DNA from: Algoriphagus chordae | Lineage (GTDB): Bacteria; Bacteroidota; Bacteroidia; Cytophagales; Cyclobacteriaceae | Direction: 5' to 3' | DNA length: 64,000 nt | Assembly (NCBI RefSeq): GCF_003254055.1 | Contig: NZ_QKZT01000019.1 | Span: forward strand, 1-64,000 | Shown here: one piece after another, positions 37,001-45,992 of the stretch | How the letters are laid out: each line of letters opens with the position of its first letter | Numbering within the stretch: position 1 is the first letter of the stretch | Position numbers and translations under genes: made by a program | The notes under the pieces: model-generated | What the model saw: the letters and a program-made list of their open reading frames with translations, nothing else | Database searches by the model: none | What the model was told of the DNA's origin: nothing

Positions 37001-37421
37001 TTGAGGTACCAGTCTTATTAGAATCAAATTCAGATGACTTAGTTGCCGATACGATCACTTCTCCAAGCTCTGTACTATCGTCATTAAGCGTGATGGACAA
37101 TGAAAATGGCTCACCCAATCGTAGCACTACATTGTCATAAGTGGCAGCTTGGTAACCTATAAAGCTAACCTGAATCGTGTATGGCCCACCAATCCTCATA
37201 TTTGGAATGGTAAATCGACCGTCTAAATTCGTAACTGCTCCGTAACGCGTACCTGAAGGCACGTGGGTAGCTACTACATTAGCTCCAGGAAGAGTCTCTC
37301 CTTGCGCATCCTCTACTAGCCCTACAACAGAACTGGTGGTAACTTGTGCTTGAGTCATACTGATGGTAGCAACGACAACCAAAAGGAGTGACATCAAACT
37401 TTTAAGTAAATTTTGCCTCAT
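34047..37421 (-). CDS. Oar-like TonB-dependent outer-membrane receptor
   Basis: A 1124-residue protein with a signal peptide (SLMSLLLVVVATISMTQAQ). It carries a carboxypeptidase-regulatory-like domain (~residues 30-112: VVGLVEDAQGETLPGANV, NLDGRFTIPNMRIGG), a TonB plug domain (~120-230: IEQISVNIAPFDVTQSGFTG) and a large 22-strand-type beta-barrel running to the C-terminal strand WSMQLGIRYIF. The order matches Oar-like receptors of Bacteroidota and Myxococcota. They import or export large substrates by energy from TonB-ExbBD; the ligand is unknown. No SusD-like partner is beside it. The gene is monocistronic, ended by the hairpin just downstream. Confidence 0.9.
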   Translation of the reverse strand: MRQNLLKSLMSLLLVVVATISMTQAQVTTSSVVGLVEDAQGETLPGANVVATHVPSGTRYGAVTNLDGRFTIPNMRIGGPYTIQVSFIGYQAATYDNVVLRLGEPFSLSITLNDDSTELGEVIVSATKSSEFDSNKTGTSTSISTKQLTDLPQINRSVTEFTRLTPQANGTSFAGRDSRYNNLQVDGANFNNGFGLSSNPLPGGNSQPISLDAIEQISVNIAPFDVTQSGFTGAGINAVTRSGTNTFTGSAYYFNKNQNLQGKKIGDVELEATDAATNNFGFRLGGPLIKNKLFFFVNAEREVNTGANASGANLWKASTDGISDPENNIARTSVADLEAVQSHLINQWGYDPGRYQGYANEAEQASTKFLARIDWNINDKHKLAVRYNQVVGTSPQTTNATSGPRPRTPFPSGARVGPNSIAFENSAYGFENSVRSLTAELNSYFSSKISNQFLVTYSKIQDTRTTPGPEFPMVDIWDGGNMIDDGMGNLVKDPGEMNYMTFGTELFSYNNDVINENLSFINNLTYTEGRHTFTAGAAFELQKFGNSYVRMGTSYYRYASVEDFLTTGTANEVAPTMFGLTYPYEGQETYARVNFGLASLYAQDKFAVNDKLTLTLGLRAELPIYLNDLTPNQSINDLTLLDKDYNPKNYDSGSWPDSKVMLSPRFGFNYDVMGDRSLILRGGTGIFTGRVPFVWLTNMPTGAGVLQNNVEPGSYEQVAGWIGNVNFQPEKYYYVENPPAGAEDVFIKNPTEGAPSSFALVDTEFKMPSVWRTSLGADYQLGDSPFMLTADLLYTKDINGVFQFGANRAISPDNMNSAGDDREVVLPGNSVAYNPAMGANNATILTNTDVKGHAFSATVGLSVLEYNGLSGSVFYTYSAAEEVSSNSGSNASSAWGASPNINSPNDQQLHISDFALPNRIVANLSYRIEYARHFATTVGVYYTGGNQGRVSYTYGNDVNGDGINADLLFIPENTADFNFVDIVSNGNVVYTAAEQRSAFDKYVADNDLEQYRGGYVPRNATIMPWLSRFDVRILQDIFTNIGEKRNTLQLSLDAVNFGNLLNKDWGVAQTTNGSQNLISRSGSVSANPNYVMNQVSGQLPTTPYQNVSNFSTTWSMQLGIRYIF

Positions 37422-37468
37422 AATTTGTACGTTTTGATATAAGTTGGTTTGAAATAAATTTCAACTGC

Positions 37469-37476
37469 AAAGGTAA
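37469..37476 (-). promoter_or_regulatory. Candidate -7 element of the TonB-receptor promoter
   Basis: Minus-strand TACCTTTG matches the Bacteroidota -7 consensus TAnnTTTG, 48 bp upstream of the receptor's ATG. The usual -33 TTG is not evident. The remaining bases of the 37422-37771 spacer are AT-rich, with no gene; they must also hold the promoter of the lysoplasmalogenase gene. Confidence 0.35.
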
Positions 37477-37771
37477 ATTTGCCTTTTGGGATCTAAGGGT
37501 ACTTACCATTAAGTTTTCCTGCCCAAATTTCACAAATTTTAACAATTTCTTAACATAGAAAGGTGAATAATATTCTGTTTAAAATACAAAAAAATATGTT
37601 TCACCCCTCAAAGGCTAAGAAATACCTACTTAAATTAGAATATTATTCTTAAATCCAGTTTATCCATTTACAAATTGTTAAGAAGTCCTTTTGCCAAATT
37701 AATTTTGGTCAAAGCAATCTATAGCAGGCTATTAAATCCCATATCTCAAATCCCCCAAAATTTATAACTCC

Positions 37772-38467
37772 TTGAAAAAGAAAAAAATACTGTGGCTTTA
37801 CCTGTTTTTATTTGCTGCTTTGGCGGACATGGCCTTTATTCTAGAGCATAAAAATAATCTTCGTCTATTCTCCAAACCCCTGATTATTTTAGGTTTAGGT
37901 CTCTATTTCTATCAAATCACCAAACCTATTTCTTCCACTTTATTGGCAAAGTCCGTTTTGGCGGCACTGATCTTCTCTTGGCTGGGAGACATATTATTGT
38001 TGTGGGAAGATTTTTTCATGTATGGCATTGGAGCTTTTCTACTTGCTCAGATATGCTACATCATAGGATTTAAGGTAGCTCAGAAAGCTCCAGAGTCGAT
38101 AATGAATGTGAATTTCGTCAAGACTTTCATTATCAATTTGCCTATCTATTTCATAGCAGCATTTGTATTCTATATGATCAATCCCAATTTGGGGGTATTG
38201 AAAATCCCAGTGATCGTGTACATCATTGCCATCGTCAGTATGGTGACCACTGCTAGAGAGCGCTATGGCAAATGCAATTCCGCATCCTTTTGGCAAGTAT
38301 TTATCGGTGCCAGCCTATTCTTCATCTCAGATGGACTCATCGCATTGGACAAATTCTACCAACCAATTCCTGATGCCGATTTAATGATCATGGGAACCTA
38401 TGCCATTGCCCAATTGATGATCGTCATGGGGGTAAGGTCTTATATACTTCAGCCGACTTTGAAGTGA
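37772..38467 (+). CDS. YhhN-family membrane protein (lysoplasmalogenase-like)
   Basis: A 231-residue integral membrane protein with about eight transmembrane helices, matching the YhhN/TMEM86 family, whose animal members hydrolyse the vinyl-ether bond of lysoplasmalogens. Family features visible are LFSKPLIILGL near the N-terminus, FSWLGDILLLWEDFF with conserved acidic residues, and the late ISDGLIALDKFY with Asp residues in a helix. The start is a TTG at 37772 (MKKKKILWLYLF); no in-frame ATG precedes TM1 closely, so TTG is the best choice. In this bacterium the substrate is uncertain. Confidence 0.82.
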   Translation: MKKKKILWLYLFLFAALADMAFILEHKNNLRLFSKPLIILGLGLYFYQITKPISSTLLAKSVLAALIFSWLGDILLLWEDFFMYGIGAFLLAQICYIIGFKVAQKAPESIMNVNFVKTFIINLPIYFIAAFVFYMINPNLGVLKIPVIVYIIAIVSMVTTARERYGKCNSASFWQVFIGASLFFISDGLIALDKFYQPIPDADLMIMGTYAIAQLMIVMGVRSYILQPTLK

Positions 38468-38651
38468 ACTATTGTAGGCAGTATAGTGGTAAGTTGCAGG
38501 TAAAAGGTAAAGGCACCTTAGAAATCGCATAAAAGGTTCAGGTCTGCGTGACACTGATTGAAGGAATACGTAATCTGTGACGGATCACTGTGATCTGAAA
38601 CTTCTAATTGCTAAGCATTGTGGCAAAATCCCATCGAAAATTGAGTCTTTC

Positions 38652-39980
38652 TTAATCCGGATTGATCCATCCAGAAGATACCACATGCCCACGATTCAGA
38701 TAGTTCTTTCTCGCTGATTCCCATTCTTTAACCGTCAGACCAGAAAACTGATCTCCTTTACCCCATTTGGCTTCCATAGTTGCTACCTGTCTTTGCAAAC
38801 TGTCAGACCCATACCTTTTTGCAAAACATGTGGCGCTTGGCTCAGCTAGATCCAAGGCATCTATCCATCGATAAAGCTTCGCTGTGGTCCTCTTTTGATC
38901 TCTGCCATGCATAGCTTTCTTAAACTCATGGAAGTAAAATGATTCAGAAATCAAATAAGCAGCCCTTCTCTCCTTCTGATCCAACACTAGTTTGCGAATC
39001 AACTTGAAGAGCAAAATCAATATTAAAACCCCAACAACAACTACTACAGCTAGTTTCTTGAGACTCATTCCTAGAATGGTCAAAGGAGCTTTTTCAGCCG
39101 TCTCTGCTAATTCTTTCTTTTGAATCGCCTGTAAAGAATCTCTGATACTCGTCAGAACTCCTAAATCCGGATTGGCTGCAACATCAAAAGTCACCGCTTT
39201 CAACGTTCTTTTATAAAGTTTTTCGTGAGAAGGATTGTACCAGGTGAAGACTATTTCAGGAATAGTGATTTCTCCCTCCTTTTCAAAAAGATAGCGCATC
39301 GACTCCGTCCTGGTCGAACTGATAGAGGTCTTGTCTTTCTGATTTTCCACCTTACTCCGCGAAGGGTATTCACTCACATTTGCCAGCGAGTCCCATTTGA
39401 TCGGAGGGATAAGTTGAGAAACAGTACCATAAGCTGTCCGAGAAATCTGCCGCTCCAATACATCCCCAACTTTCACATGTTGTCGATCTCCACTCCAACT
39501 GTCATATACCTGCAGACCATTTGCCACCAGCCATTGATCTGTAGAAAATGCGGCGGGTGCAGGTTTGACGTTTAGAATTTTTGATTTGGTGTTGACGACA
39601 TGCTTCGTTCCTTTGTAATCCCCTGGAGCAGGTGATTCCGCCTCGATAGCCAAGGCTGGAAAGTTGAGCTCACCAGTTTCAAAAGGAAATACATTATAAA
39701 TCAATTCAACACTGGAATAGGTATTCCCATCCTTTTGAAAAGAAGAACTTACCGATCTAAAATACACGGAAAAAGCCCCTTCCACTTTAATGTTACCAAG
39801 ATCTAGCCCTGTAGTAAACCAAGTGGAAGAAAATACTTTCACCGAGACACTAACGGGCTGACCTACATAAACGCTGTTTTTGTCAAAAGTCACTTCTGCC
39901 CAGAGTGTTTGAGCCCAAGCCTGGCTAGAGAGCATAAAGGCAAGGGCGAGAATTGCTAGTAGCTTACCATTTCTTCCCAT
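38652..39980 (-). CDS. batD: BatD-like aerotolerance protein
   Basis: A 442-residue protein with a signal peptide (LLAILALAFMLSSQAWA). The periplasmic part is beta-rich with BatD-type segments (VTFDKNSVYVGQPVSVSVKV, YNVFPFETGELNFPALAIEA, GEITIPEIVFTWYNP). One C-terminal transmembrane helix (LAVVVVVGVLILILLFKLI, about residue 310) leads to a cytoplasmic tail of ~110 residues. BatD anchors the VWA proteins BatA and BatB in a membrane complex linked to oxidative-stress tolerance, for which direct biochemical activity is not known. It is the last gene of the operon; its first 17 bp overlap the preceding batB gene. Confidence 0.85.
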   Translation of the reverse strand: MGRNGKLLAILALAFMLSSQAWAQTLWAEVTFDKNSVYVGQPVSVSVKVFSSTWFTTGLDLGNIKVEGAFSVYFRSVSSSFQKDGNTYSSVELIYNVFPFETGELNFPALAIEAESPAPGDYKGTKHVVNTKSKILNVKPAPAAFSTDQWLVANGLQVYDSWSGDRQHVKVGDVLERQISRTAYGTVSQLIPPIKWDSLANVSEYPSRSKVENQKDKTSISSTRTESMRYLFEKEGEITIPEIVFTWYNPSHEKLYKRTLKAVTFDVAANPDLGVLTSIRDSLQAIQKKELAETAEKAPLTILGMSLKKLAVVVVVGVLILILLFKLIRKLVLDQKERRAAYLISESFYFHEFKKAMHGRDQKRTTAKLYRWIDALDLAEPSATCFAKRYGSDSLQRQVATMEAKWGKGDQFSGLTVKEWESARKNYLNRGHVVSSGWINPD

Positions 39981-41703
39981 CTGCCTTTGGTTTAATTTTT
40001 TTCTCTTTTACCTGAAACTCAAATTTCTTCTTCAAAAAAAGCGATGGATCATCATCTATTTTTCGCATCAGCATCTTGCCGCCCGTCTGCTGGGTAGTAG
40101 CATTCAAGTCATCCGGAACCTCATCCAGTTCCTTGCCCATGTGTATATTTGAAGACACTGTTTCTTCCTGGCGTTGAGTTTCCATATCCTTTTTGGTAGC
40201 TTCTTGCCCACCACCTCCAAGGTTTTCCATACTCTCATTTGGAACATTATTATCTTTTGCTTCTCCCTGATTACCATCTTCTCCATCCTTTGCCTCTTCG
40301 GCCTTTGCCGGAGTCATAGAATCTTCTCCATGTGGAATCATCTGCATTTGCTTATTGATTTGCTGGGCTGGCGCAAAGCTAGGATCTAGTTCAGCTGCGG
40401 ACTGAAAAGCAAGTCTGGCAGATAGTGTGTCTCCCGATTGGAAATAGGCCAATCCCAAATTATAAGCTCCATGAGCTGTAGTGTCTTCTTTAAAATCATT
40501 TATGGCATCAGCGTAATTTCCAGCTTTGAAATTCGCTACACCCTTACGCATAGGGTCTTCAAATCGCTTTGCCGCCTGAGCATAGTCTCCTTTTTCACTT
40601 AACTTTTGACCCTGAAAATCTGGCGTATACCAAAGCCCTGCGATTTTAGAACCATCTGTACAGGAACTTAAGACAAAGAACATTAAGGTGTAAATAACCC
40701 AACCTTTTCTAAACCAAAATAAAAGCAAGACCAGCATCGGAATCACAAACAATAGCCCCATATCTCTCCAGGAATTGTCTTTTTCCTCTGGCTTCTCGGT
40801 GAATTTGAGATTATCCGATATCGATTTACTAATCAATTCTACATCACTATCATCCAAAGTCAATTGATGAATGGAAACACGATCCAAAGAGCTTAGCTGT
40901 GAAATCACCTGCTTGTCAATAGCAGAGTGGACAACATTTCCTTCCGCATCTTTAAAATATGCACGGGAATTTGGCATAGGCACATCTGCTCCAGCATCGG
41001 TATTCATGGGCAAGATATCTACCTTGTCCTCATTATCTTGGACAAAGTTCTGAATCGCCGTGAATTCATCTTGATCAAGATCATCCGAAAAAACCAGAAC
41101 AGTCCCAGGAGCATCAGTGACATTCATCACTGAATCCGCTAGCACAAAAGCCGCCTCCAAATCTGAACCTGGAAAAGGCATAACATTGGGACTTAGACCG
41201 TCTATATGACTGGTAATAATCTCATAATCTCTCGTAAGTGGAACGATGGTATGTGCTGTGCCGGCAAATCCAACTAGAGCTACTCGCGCCTGTGGATTTT
41301 GCTTTAGGAAATCATTGATCTTGAACTTGGCTCTCTCCAAGCGTGTCGGCTGTAGATCGGTAGCCATCATACTTTGCGAAAGATCCAACAAGATCACAAC
41401 TGGAGTCTCCAGTATTTTACCCGGGACCTCTACTTTTTTCCAAGTAGGTCCTGCAAGAGCCAAAATCCCGAAACTTAAGCTTAAGAGCAAAATTACCTGC
41501 ATGCTCAATTTCGTCCCATCACTTCCTTTCTTGATCACAAATGGCCTTAAATGTGGCGCAATCACTTTTTTCCAACTGAACTCCTGACGCATGTTGATCA
41601 GACCCATGATAAAAATCAAGGCAACAGGAATTAGTAGCCAAAGAAACTTTGATCTCAAAAAATGAAATGCCTCCCAATCAACTGGGAAAATGTCCTCAAA
41701 CAT
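39964..41703 (-). CDS. BatB-BatC fusion (VWA + TPR protein)
   Basis: A 579-residue membrane protein. Two N-terminal transmembrane segments precede a VWA domain (~residues 90-300) with the MIDAS sequence LDLSQSMMATD and VFSDDLDQDEF. A C-terminal helix (FVIPMLVLLLFWFRKGWVIY) anchors it. The second half (~340-579) carries TPR-like repeats (EKGDYAQAAKRFEDPMRKGV, FKAGNYADAINDF, AYNLGLAYFQSGDT) and a charged, Glu-rich tail. In many Bacteroidota batB and batC are separate; here they form one reading frame, as in some proteobacterial homologues. It overlaps batA by 8 bp and batD by 17 bp. Confidence 0.88.
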   Translation of the reverse strand: MFEDIFPVDWEAFHFLRSKFLWLLIPVALIFIMGLINMRQEFSWKKVIAPHLRPFVIKKGSDGTKLSMQVILLLSLSFGILALAGPTWKKVEVPGKILETPVVILLDLSQSMMATDLQPTRLERAKFKINDFLKQNPQARVALVGFAGTAHTIVPLTRDYEIITSHIDGLSPNVMPFPGSDLEAAFVLADSVMNVTDAPGTVLVFSDDLDQDEFTAIQNFVQDNEDKVDILPMNTDAGADVPMPNSRAYFKDAEGNVVHSAIDKQVISQLSSLDRVSIHQLTLDDSDVELISKSISDNLKFTEKPEEKDNSWRDMGLLFVIPMLVLLLFWFRKGWVIYTLMFFVLSSCTDGSKIAGLWYTPDFQGQKLSEKGDYAQAAKRFEDPMRKGVANFKAGNYADAINDFKEDTTAHGAYNLGLAYFQSGDTLSARLAFQSAAELDPSFAPAQQINKQMQMIPHGEDSMTPAKAEEAKDGEDGNQGEAKDNNVPNESMENLGGGGQEATKKDMETQRQEETVSSNIHMGKELDEVPDDLNATTQQTGGKMLMRKIDDDPSLFLKKKFEFQVKEKKIKPKADGKKW

Positions 41704-42703
41704 AGCTCTCCTCCTTTCTTCCTCTTTGGCGAATCAGTTGAATTAAGGCTCCTATAAATACTGACGCAATTATAAGAGCTATAGCCAAGCCCAAAGGATA
41801 ATAATAAAGCAAGGTCACTGGCTTGTTTTCCATTTCTTCATACTCAATCGGCTCCAGCTTATCCACCTCATCATAAATCTCCGCAAGCCTATCTTCATCT
41901 TGGGCAAGGAAATACTGCCCTCCAGTCTCTGTGGCAATATCTTTAAGCGTTTTCTCATCCAACTCATTGCCTTCTTTCCCAGGATCTCCGATACCGATCG
42001 TGTAGATCAGAATTGAATCTTTCTTGGCAAGATCTGCAGCATCCAATGGCAAAACATCATCCCCAGAGTCAATACCATCGGTTAGGATCAGCATGACTTT
42101 GGTCTTGATCGTATCCTTTTCAAACATATCTACACCTTTGGCAATGGCTTTTCCAATGTGTGTCATCTGTCCAGCCATTCCCACATCAGCCTCATCGAGG
42201 AGTTGCCCTACGGTCTGCAAATCAGGTGTGAAAGGAGCTTGGATATAGGCATTCGTCCCAAAAAAGACCAAGCCCATACGGTCACCCTTTCTCTTCTGAA
42301 TAAAATCATGCATCACTTCCTTCACAGCATCCCAACGACGGGCTTTCTCTCCATCTATCACCCAGTCAGTTTTAGCCATACTGAAGGAAATATCTGCTGC
42401 GATCAGGAAATTACGGGAAGTCTTCACCTTCATCTCTGGCTTGCCAACTAGCTGGGGAGAAGATAATGCTGCCAAAAGCAAAACCCAGCAAATGGTCAAA
42501 ACCATCCATTGAATAAAATTTTTACGCTTCACCAAGGCTGATTTTCTTGGCTTTTCACCAGTGTAATTCAGTGCATTTTGATAAGTCGGCAAAGTGATGG
42601 ATGCACTTTTCATCCGTAAAGGCGGTAGTAGCCAATAGATCAACAGTGGCAATGGAAGTAGCCAAAAGACCCAGAGATGCGCTATTTCAAAGTTAGACGG
42701 CAT
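41696..42703 (-). CDS. batA: BatA-like VWA protein
   Basis: A 335-residue membrane protein. Two N-terminal helices (IAHLWVFWLLPLPLLIYWLL and IQWMVLTICWVLLLAAL) flank a short loop, a VWA domain follows (residues ~98-290), and a C-terminal helix ends it. The MIDAS motif AADISFSMAKTD (Asp104) and LTDGIDSGDD are intact, so metal binding is likely. BatA and BatB form the inner-membrane VWA pair of the Bat complex. The order of this operon follows the usual Bacteroidota arrangement. It overlaps the genes on both sides (11 and 8 bp). Confidence 0.9.
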   Translation of the reverse strand: MPSNFEIAHLWVFWLLPLPLLIYWLLPPLRMKSASITLPTYQNALNYTGEKPRKSALVKRKNFIQWMVLTICWVLLLAALSSPQLVGKPEMKVKTSRNFLIAADISFSMAKTDWVIDGEKARRWDAVKEVMHDFIQKRKGDRMGLVFFGTNAYIQAPFTPDLQTVGQLLDEADVGMAGQMTHIGKAIAKGVDMFEKDTIKTKVMLILTDGIDSGDDVLPLDAADLAKKDSILIYTIGIGDPGKEGNELDEKTLKDIATETGGQYFLAQDEDRLAEIYDEVDKLEPIEYEEMENKPVTLLYYYPLGLAIALIIASVFIGALIQLIRQRGRKEESYV

Positions 42704-43187
42704 GCGTTCTTACCCATTTTTTAGCGTTGGACAAAATATGATGTTGTGCTTCCACAGACAAAGGAACACTCTTATAGATTGCTGTTTGGATAGCATCTTC
42801 CTGCGAAAGGATTCTAACTCCTTTTCCAGTTTTTTCCAGAAAAGCCAACCAATCATTCCCAGTTAGATCTCCCACCTTTTCTCTACCAAAAGCATGCATT
42901 GCTGCCTGCTTCAGTACTACAAAAATCTCCAGTGTCTGATCTGCCTGCCTTATACTGTCTAATTTCTTTAGCGCTTCTCTTCGGTAATGGTTCCGCTTAT
43001 AACTTCTCAGCCAAAAGTAAAATGCAATCAACAGCCCTACTAGAATTAAGCCTCCCAAAATTGGCCAGCCGATCGTTTCAAAAGAAAATTTGACTGGATC
43101 AGGCTCAAATAAGGGCCCCAATTGAAGTGGCGCTAAGCCTTGACTCAGGCTGTCTTGCTGGTTTGCTATGGAATCTTGAACGTTCAT
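42693..43187 (-). CDS. DUF4381-like membrane protein of the Bat operon
   Basis: A 164-residue protein with one transmembrane helix (WPILGGLILVGLLIAFYFWL, about 41-60). A periplasmic N-terminal segment carries Pro/Phe-rich LQLGPLFEPDPVKFSFETIG, as in DUF4381 proteins. The cytoplasmic C-terminal part (KQAAMHAFGREKVGDLTGND) is helical. Such a gene lies between the DUF58 and batA genes in many Bat-type operons; its role is unknown. ATGA-type overlap with the DUF58 gene (4 bp) supports translational coupling. Confidence 0.75.
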   Translation of the reverse strand: MNVQDSIANQQDSLSQGLAPLQLGPLFEPDPVKFSFETIGWPILGGLILVGLLIAFYFWLRSYKRNHYRREALKKLDSIRQADQTLEIFVVLKQAAMHAFGREKVGDLTGNDWLAFLEKTGKGVRILSQEDAIQTAIYKSVPLSVEAQHHILSNAKKWVRTHAV

Positions 43188-44122
43188 CGCTTCACCCTTC
43201 CTTTAAATAGTTCTTTGAGTTGCTGATCTATAGGCTGCACAGTATCCAACTGAAAAATTGGGATTCTATGTTTTTTTAGTTTGCCTTGAAACTTTCGATA
43301 ATCCTCGTCAAAACCTTCCTCAAACTGATCACGAAGGTTTTTTGCTTTTCCATCTACCGACACTTGTGTCTGCTCATCCCCAGCTACAAACTTTTCATTG
43401 GGAATATTCCGCTCGAATGGATCAGCGATTTTTGCCAAAATAACGTCATTATGCTGAGACATGATGATGACCGACTGCAGCATTTTGGGAGAATACCGAT
43501 GAAAATCGCTGATCAGGATAATCATAAAATCATGCGTCACGATATTCCGAGTCTTCATGGTCACTGCTTTCAGCAGATCATCAAATGAACCCTCCTGATT
43601 ATCAATCAACTCATGATTTCGCTTGACTATATTCTCAAAAAAACGGAGGATATTTCTTCGATCACGCTTGGGAAACACAATGTCAATTCCCTGATCTGCA
43701 AATACAATCCCCCCAACCCGATCTCCTTCTTTCAAAATTCTAAAAGCAGCCAATGCGGCCAGCTCGGCAGCCACTACGGATTTGGTACGTTTTTGTGAAC
43801 CAAAAAACATGGACTTGGACTGATCGACCAAGATCAAGGCTGGCTTTTCTTTCTCTTCGCTGAAAACCCGTGTATGCGTCTCACGTGTACGCGCGGTTAC
43901 TTTCCAATCAATATTACGAATATCATCGCCTTTCACATACTGACGGACTTCTTCAAAATCCAATCCCCTCCCTCGAAGCTTTGAGGCATGTTTACCTCCC
44001 AAAATGCTTTTGACTTTTTGCTTTCGAGCAAGTAAATTAAAATGGTGGGCATGCCTCTCCATGCTCAATAAATCCTTTAATGAGCAAAAAATATCAGCTG
44101 GAAATGTGGTCTCTTTGGCCAT
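43184..44122 (-). CDS. DUF58 domain protein
   Basis: A 312-residue cytoplasmic protein. The DUF58 core YVKGDDIRNIDWKVTARTRE is followed by a VWA-like segment with MIDAS LVDQSKSMFFG and GDRVGGIVFADQG. A DUF58 protein almost always accompanies a MoxR ATPase, as here, and probably links it to the VWA proteins of the complex. The basic N-terminal segment (NLLARKQKVKSILGGKHASK) precedes the domain. It starts 15 bp after the MoxR gene and overlaps the next gene by 4 bp. Confidence 0.9.
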   Translation of the reverse strand: MAKETTFPADIFCSLKDLLSMERHAHHFNLLARKQKVKSILGGKHASKLRGRGLDFEEVRQYVKGDDIRNIDWKVTARTRETHTRVFSEEKEKPALILVDQSKSMFFGSQKRTKSVVAAELAALAAFRILKEGDRVGGIVFADQGIDIVFPKRDRRNILRFFENIVKRNHELIDNQEGSFDDLLKAVTMKTRNIVTHDFMIILISDFHRYSPKMLQSVIIMSQHNDVILAKIADPFERNIPNEKFVAGDEQTQVSVDGKAKNLRDQFEEGFDEDYRKFQGKLKKHRIPIFQLDTVQPIDQQLKELFKGRVKR

Positions 44123-44137
44123 GGAAATAGTATTTCT

Positions 44138-45106
44138 TTATGCCACCACAGCTACTTGCTTGAGAATTTCATCTAATACCTGATCAGGGCTGACGCCTTC
44201 AGCATTGGCCTCGTAGCTTAAAATCAAGCGATGTCTTAAGCAGTCATGCACTACGGCACGAACATTTTCAGGTGTCACGAAGTCTTTTCCTTCCATCCAT
44301 GCGTGCGTTCTGGACGCTCTATCCAAGGCTATACTGCCTCTAGGACTGGCACCAAAGTCCAGCCAGGTATCAAGTTCCTCGGAATATTTGGAAGGAAAAC
44401 GGGTCGCAGAAATAATATCTACGATGTATTTTTCCATTGCCTCAGAGATTTTGACAGCAGTGATTTCTTTTCTTGCATCGAAGATGACTTGAGGAGAAAG
44501 CTTGACTTCTTCCTTCGCCTGCCCTCCAGTACCTTGTTCATTACGATTCAGTCGCATAATCGCCAATTCTGAAGCGTCATCTGGGTAGCTGATGATTACA
44601 TGCATCAGAAATCTATCCATTTGGGCCTCTGGAAGCGGATAAGTACCTTCTTGCTCTACGGGGTTCTGAGTAGCCATTACCATGAATAGCGGGTCCATTT
44701 TATAAGTTTTTCCGGCTACCGAAACTTGCCGCTCTTCCATTGCTTCCAGCAATGCAGATTGAACCTTTGCAGGGGCTCGATTGATTTCATCTGCCAAAAT
44801 CAAGTTACTGAAGATTGGGCCTTGCTGAAAAACAAATTTCTCTTTGAGCTCAGGCTGATAGATCTCTGTGCCGGTCACATCCGAAGGCAAAAGATCAGGT
44901 GTAAACTGAATTCTACTTAATCCACAATCCAGCTCCGAAGCCAAGGTCTTTATTGCTCTGGTTTTAGCAAGTCCAGGCAAGCCTTCCAGCAGCATATTCC
45001 CATCAGCGAGGAGTACTAGAATTAGTCGATCAATCAGGTCATCTTGACCGATGATGGATGCGGACATTTTTGATTTAAGATGCTGAATTGATTCTAGTGT
45101 GTTCAT
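44138..45106 (-). CDS. MoxR-family AAA+ ATPase
   Basis: A 322-residue AAA+ protein. Walker A GLPGLAKT (Lys48) and Walker B LILADEINRAPAKVQSALLE are intact, as is the MoxR motif TQNPVEQEGTYPLPEAQMDRF and the arginine-rich sensor region. MoxR ATPases act as chaperones that assemble or activate VWA-protein complexes, here probably BatA/BatB. It is the first gene of the operon (44138 down to 38652), so the promoter lies in the 45107-45269 spacer, where no clear element was found. Confidence 0.92.
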   Translation of the reverse strand: MNTLESIQHLKSKMSASIIGQDDLIDRLILVLLADGNMLLEGLPGLAKTRAIKTLASELDCGLSRIQFTPDLLPSDVTGTEIYQPELKEKFVFQQGPIFSNLILADEINRAPAKVQSALLEAMEERQVSVAGKTYKMDPLFMVMATQNPVEQEGTYPLPEAQMDRFLMHVIISYPDDASELAIMRLNRNEQGTGGQAKEEVKLSPQVIFDARKEITAVKISEAMEKYIVDIISATRFPSKYSEELDTWLDFGASPRGSIALDRASRTHAWMEGKDFVTPENVRAVVHDCLRHRLILSYEANAEGVSPDQVLDEILKQVAVVA

Positions 45107-45269
45107 AGAAATGAATTAAAATAAAAAGCGAATACCCCAAGTTCTAACTAATTTTTATAAACACAAACTCTAAGGACAGGATATTCGTGGATATCTCCTG
45201 AAATTAGTAGAGACTTATTACGAATTATTTTTTGCTATGGATGATGCCTAAATAACCAATCCAAAGCCA

Positions 45270-45992
45270 TTACATCCTATTCCTTTTGTTCAATACCACT
45301 TCTTCTACCCTTTCTCGGAAAGCATCACCTATACTCAATTCTAGCTCATCTATGAAAATACTGCCCTTCCTAATACTGGTGATTGCATTGAGAGCAACTC
45401 CATATGATTTATGTATTCGGAGTAGAAAATTTTCTGGCAGCTCAATTTCTAATTCCTTAAAAGTTATTCGAACTACAAGGGGATGGGCTTCATTTTTCAG
45501 GTAGATCTTCAAATAATCTCCAAAGCCTTTTACCCAAATGATATCATCAAACTTCACTTTGTGCTGCCCAAAATCCATGGGGACGAAAAAATGGTCTCTT
45601 CCAGTTTTAACAGGCTTGGTGGTAGCTCCAGATTTGAGCAAAAACAACTCATGAGCTCGGTTACAGGCTTTGATAAACCGCTCAAGCGCAACAGGCTTCA
45701 ACAAATAATCTACCACGCTAAGATCATAACTCTCGATAGCATATTGTTTGTAGGCAGTAATGAAGATTACCAATGGCTTTTTTTCCAGGCTGGCGATAAA
45801 TTGCAAGCCGCTAAGCCCAGGCATTTGAATGTCAATAAACACTAAGTCAATGGAGTTTGCACTCAATGCTTCCATCGCGTCAAAAGCATTTTCGCAGGAA
45901 GCCACCAGGTTCAAATACGATACCTTCTCAATATTAAATTCAAGTAATCGTAAGGCCAAGGGCTCATCGTCGATTGCTAGACAATTCATCAT
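45270..45992 (-). CDS. LytTR-type response regulator
   Basis: A 240-residue two-component regulator. The receiver domain (residues 1-120) has acidic residues DDE at 8-10, the phosphorylation site Asp54 in FIDIQMPGLSG and the conserved Lys in LLKPVALERF. The C-terminal LytTR DNA-binding domain (~140-235) includes FVPMDFGQHKVKFDDIIWVK and LLRIHKSYGVALNAITSI. It acts as a transcription factor, target unknown. Its first bases overlap the sensor-kinase gene by 4 bp, so the two are translationally coupled. Confidence 0.93.
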   Translation of the reverse strand: MMNCLAIDDEPLALRLLEFNIEKVSYLNLVASCENAFDAMEALSANSIDLVFIDIQMPGLSGLQFIASLEKKPLVIFITAYKQYAIESYDLSVVDYLLKPVALERFIKACNRAHELFLLKSGATTKPVKTGRDHFFVPMDFGQHKVKFDDIIWVKGFGDYLKIYLKNEAHPLVVRITFKELEIELPENFLLRIHKSYGVALNAITSIRKGSIFIDELELSIGDAFRERVEEVVLNKRNRM

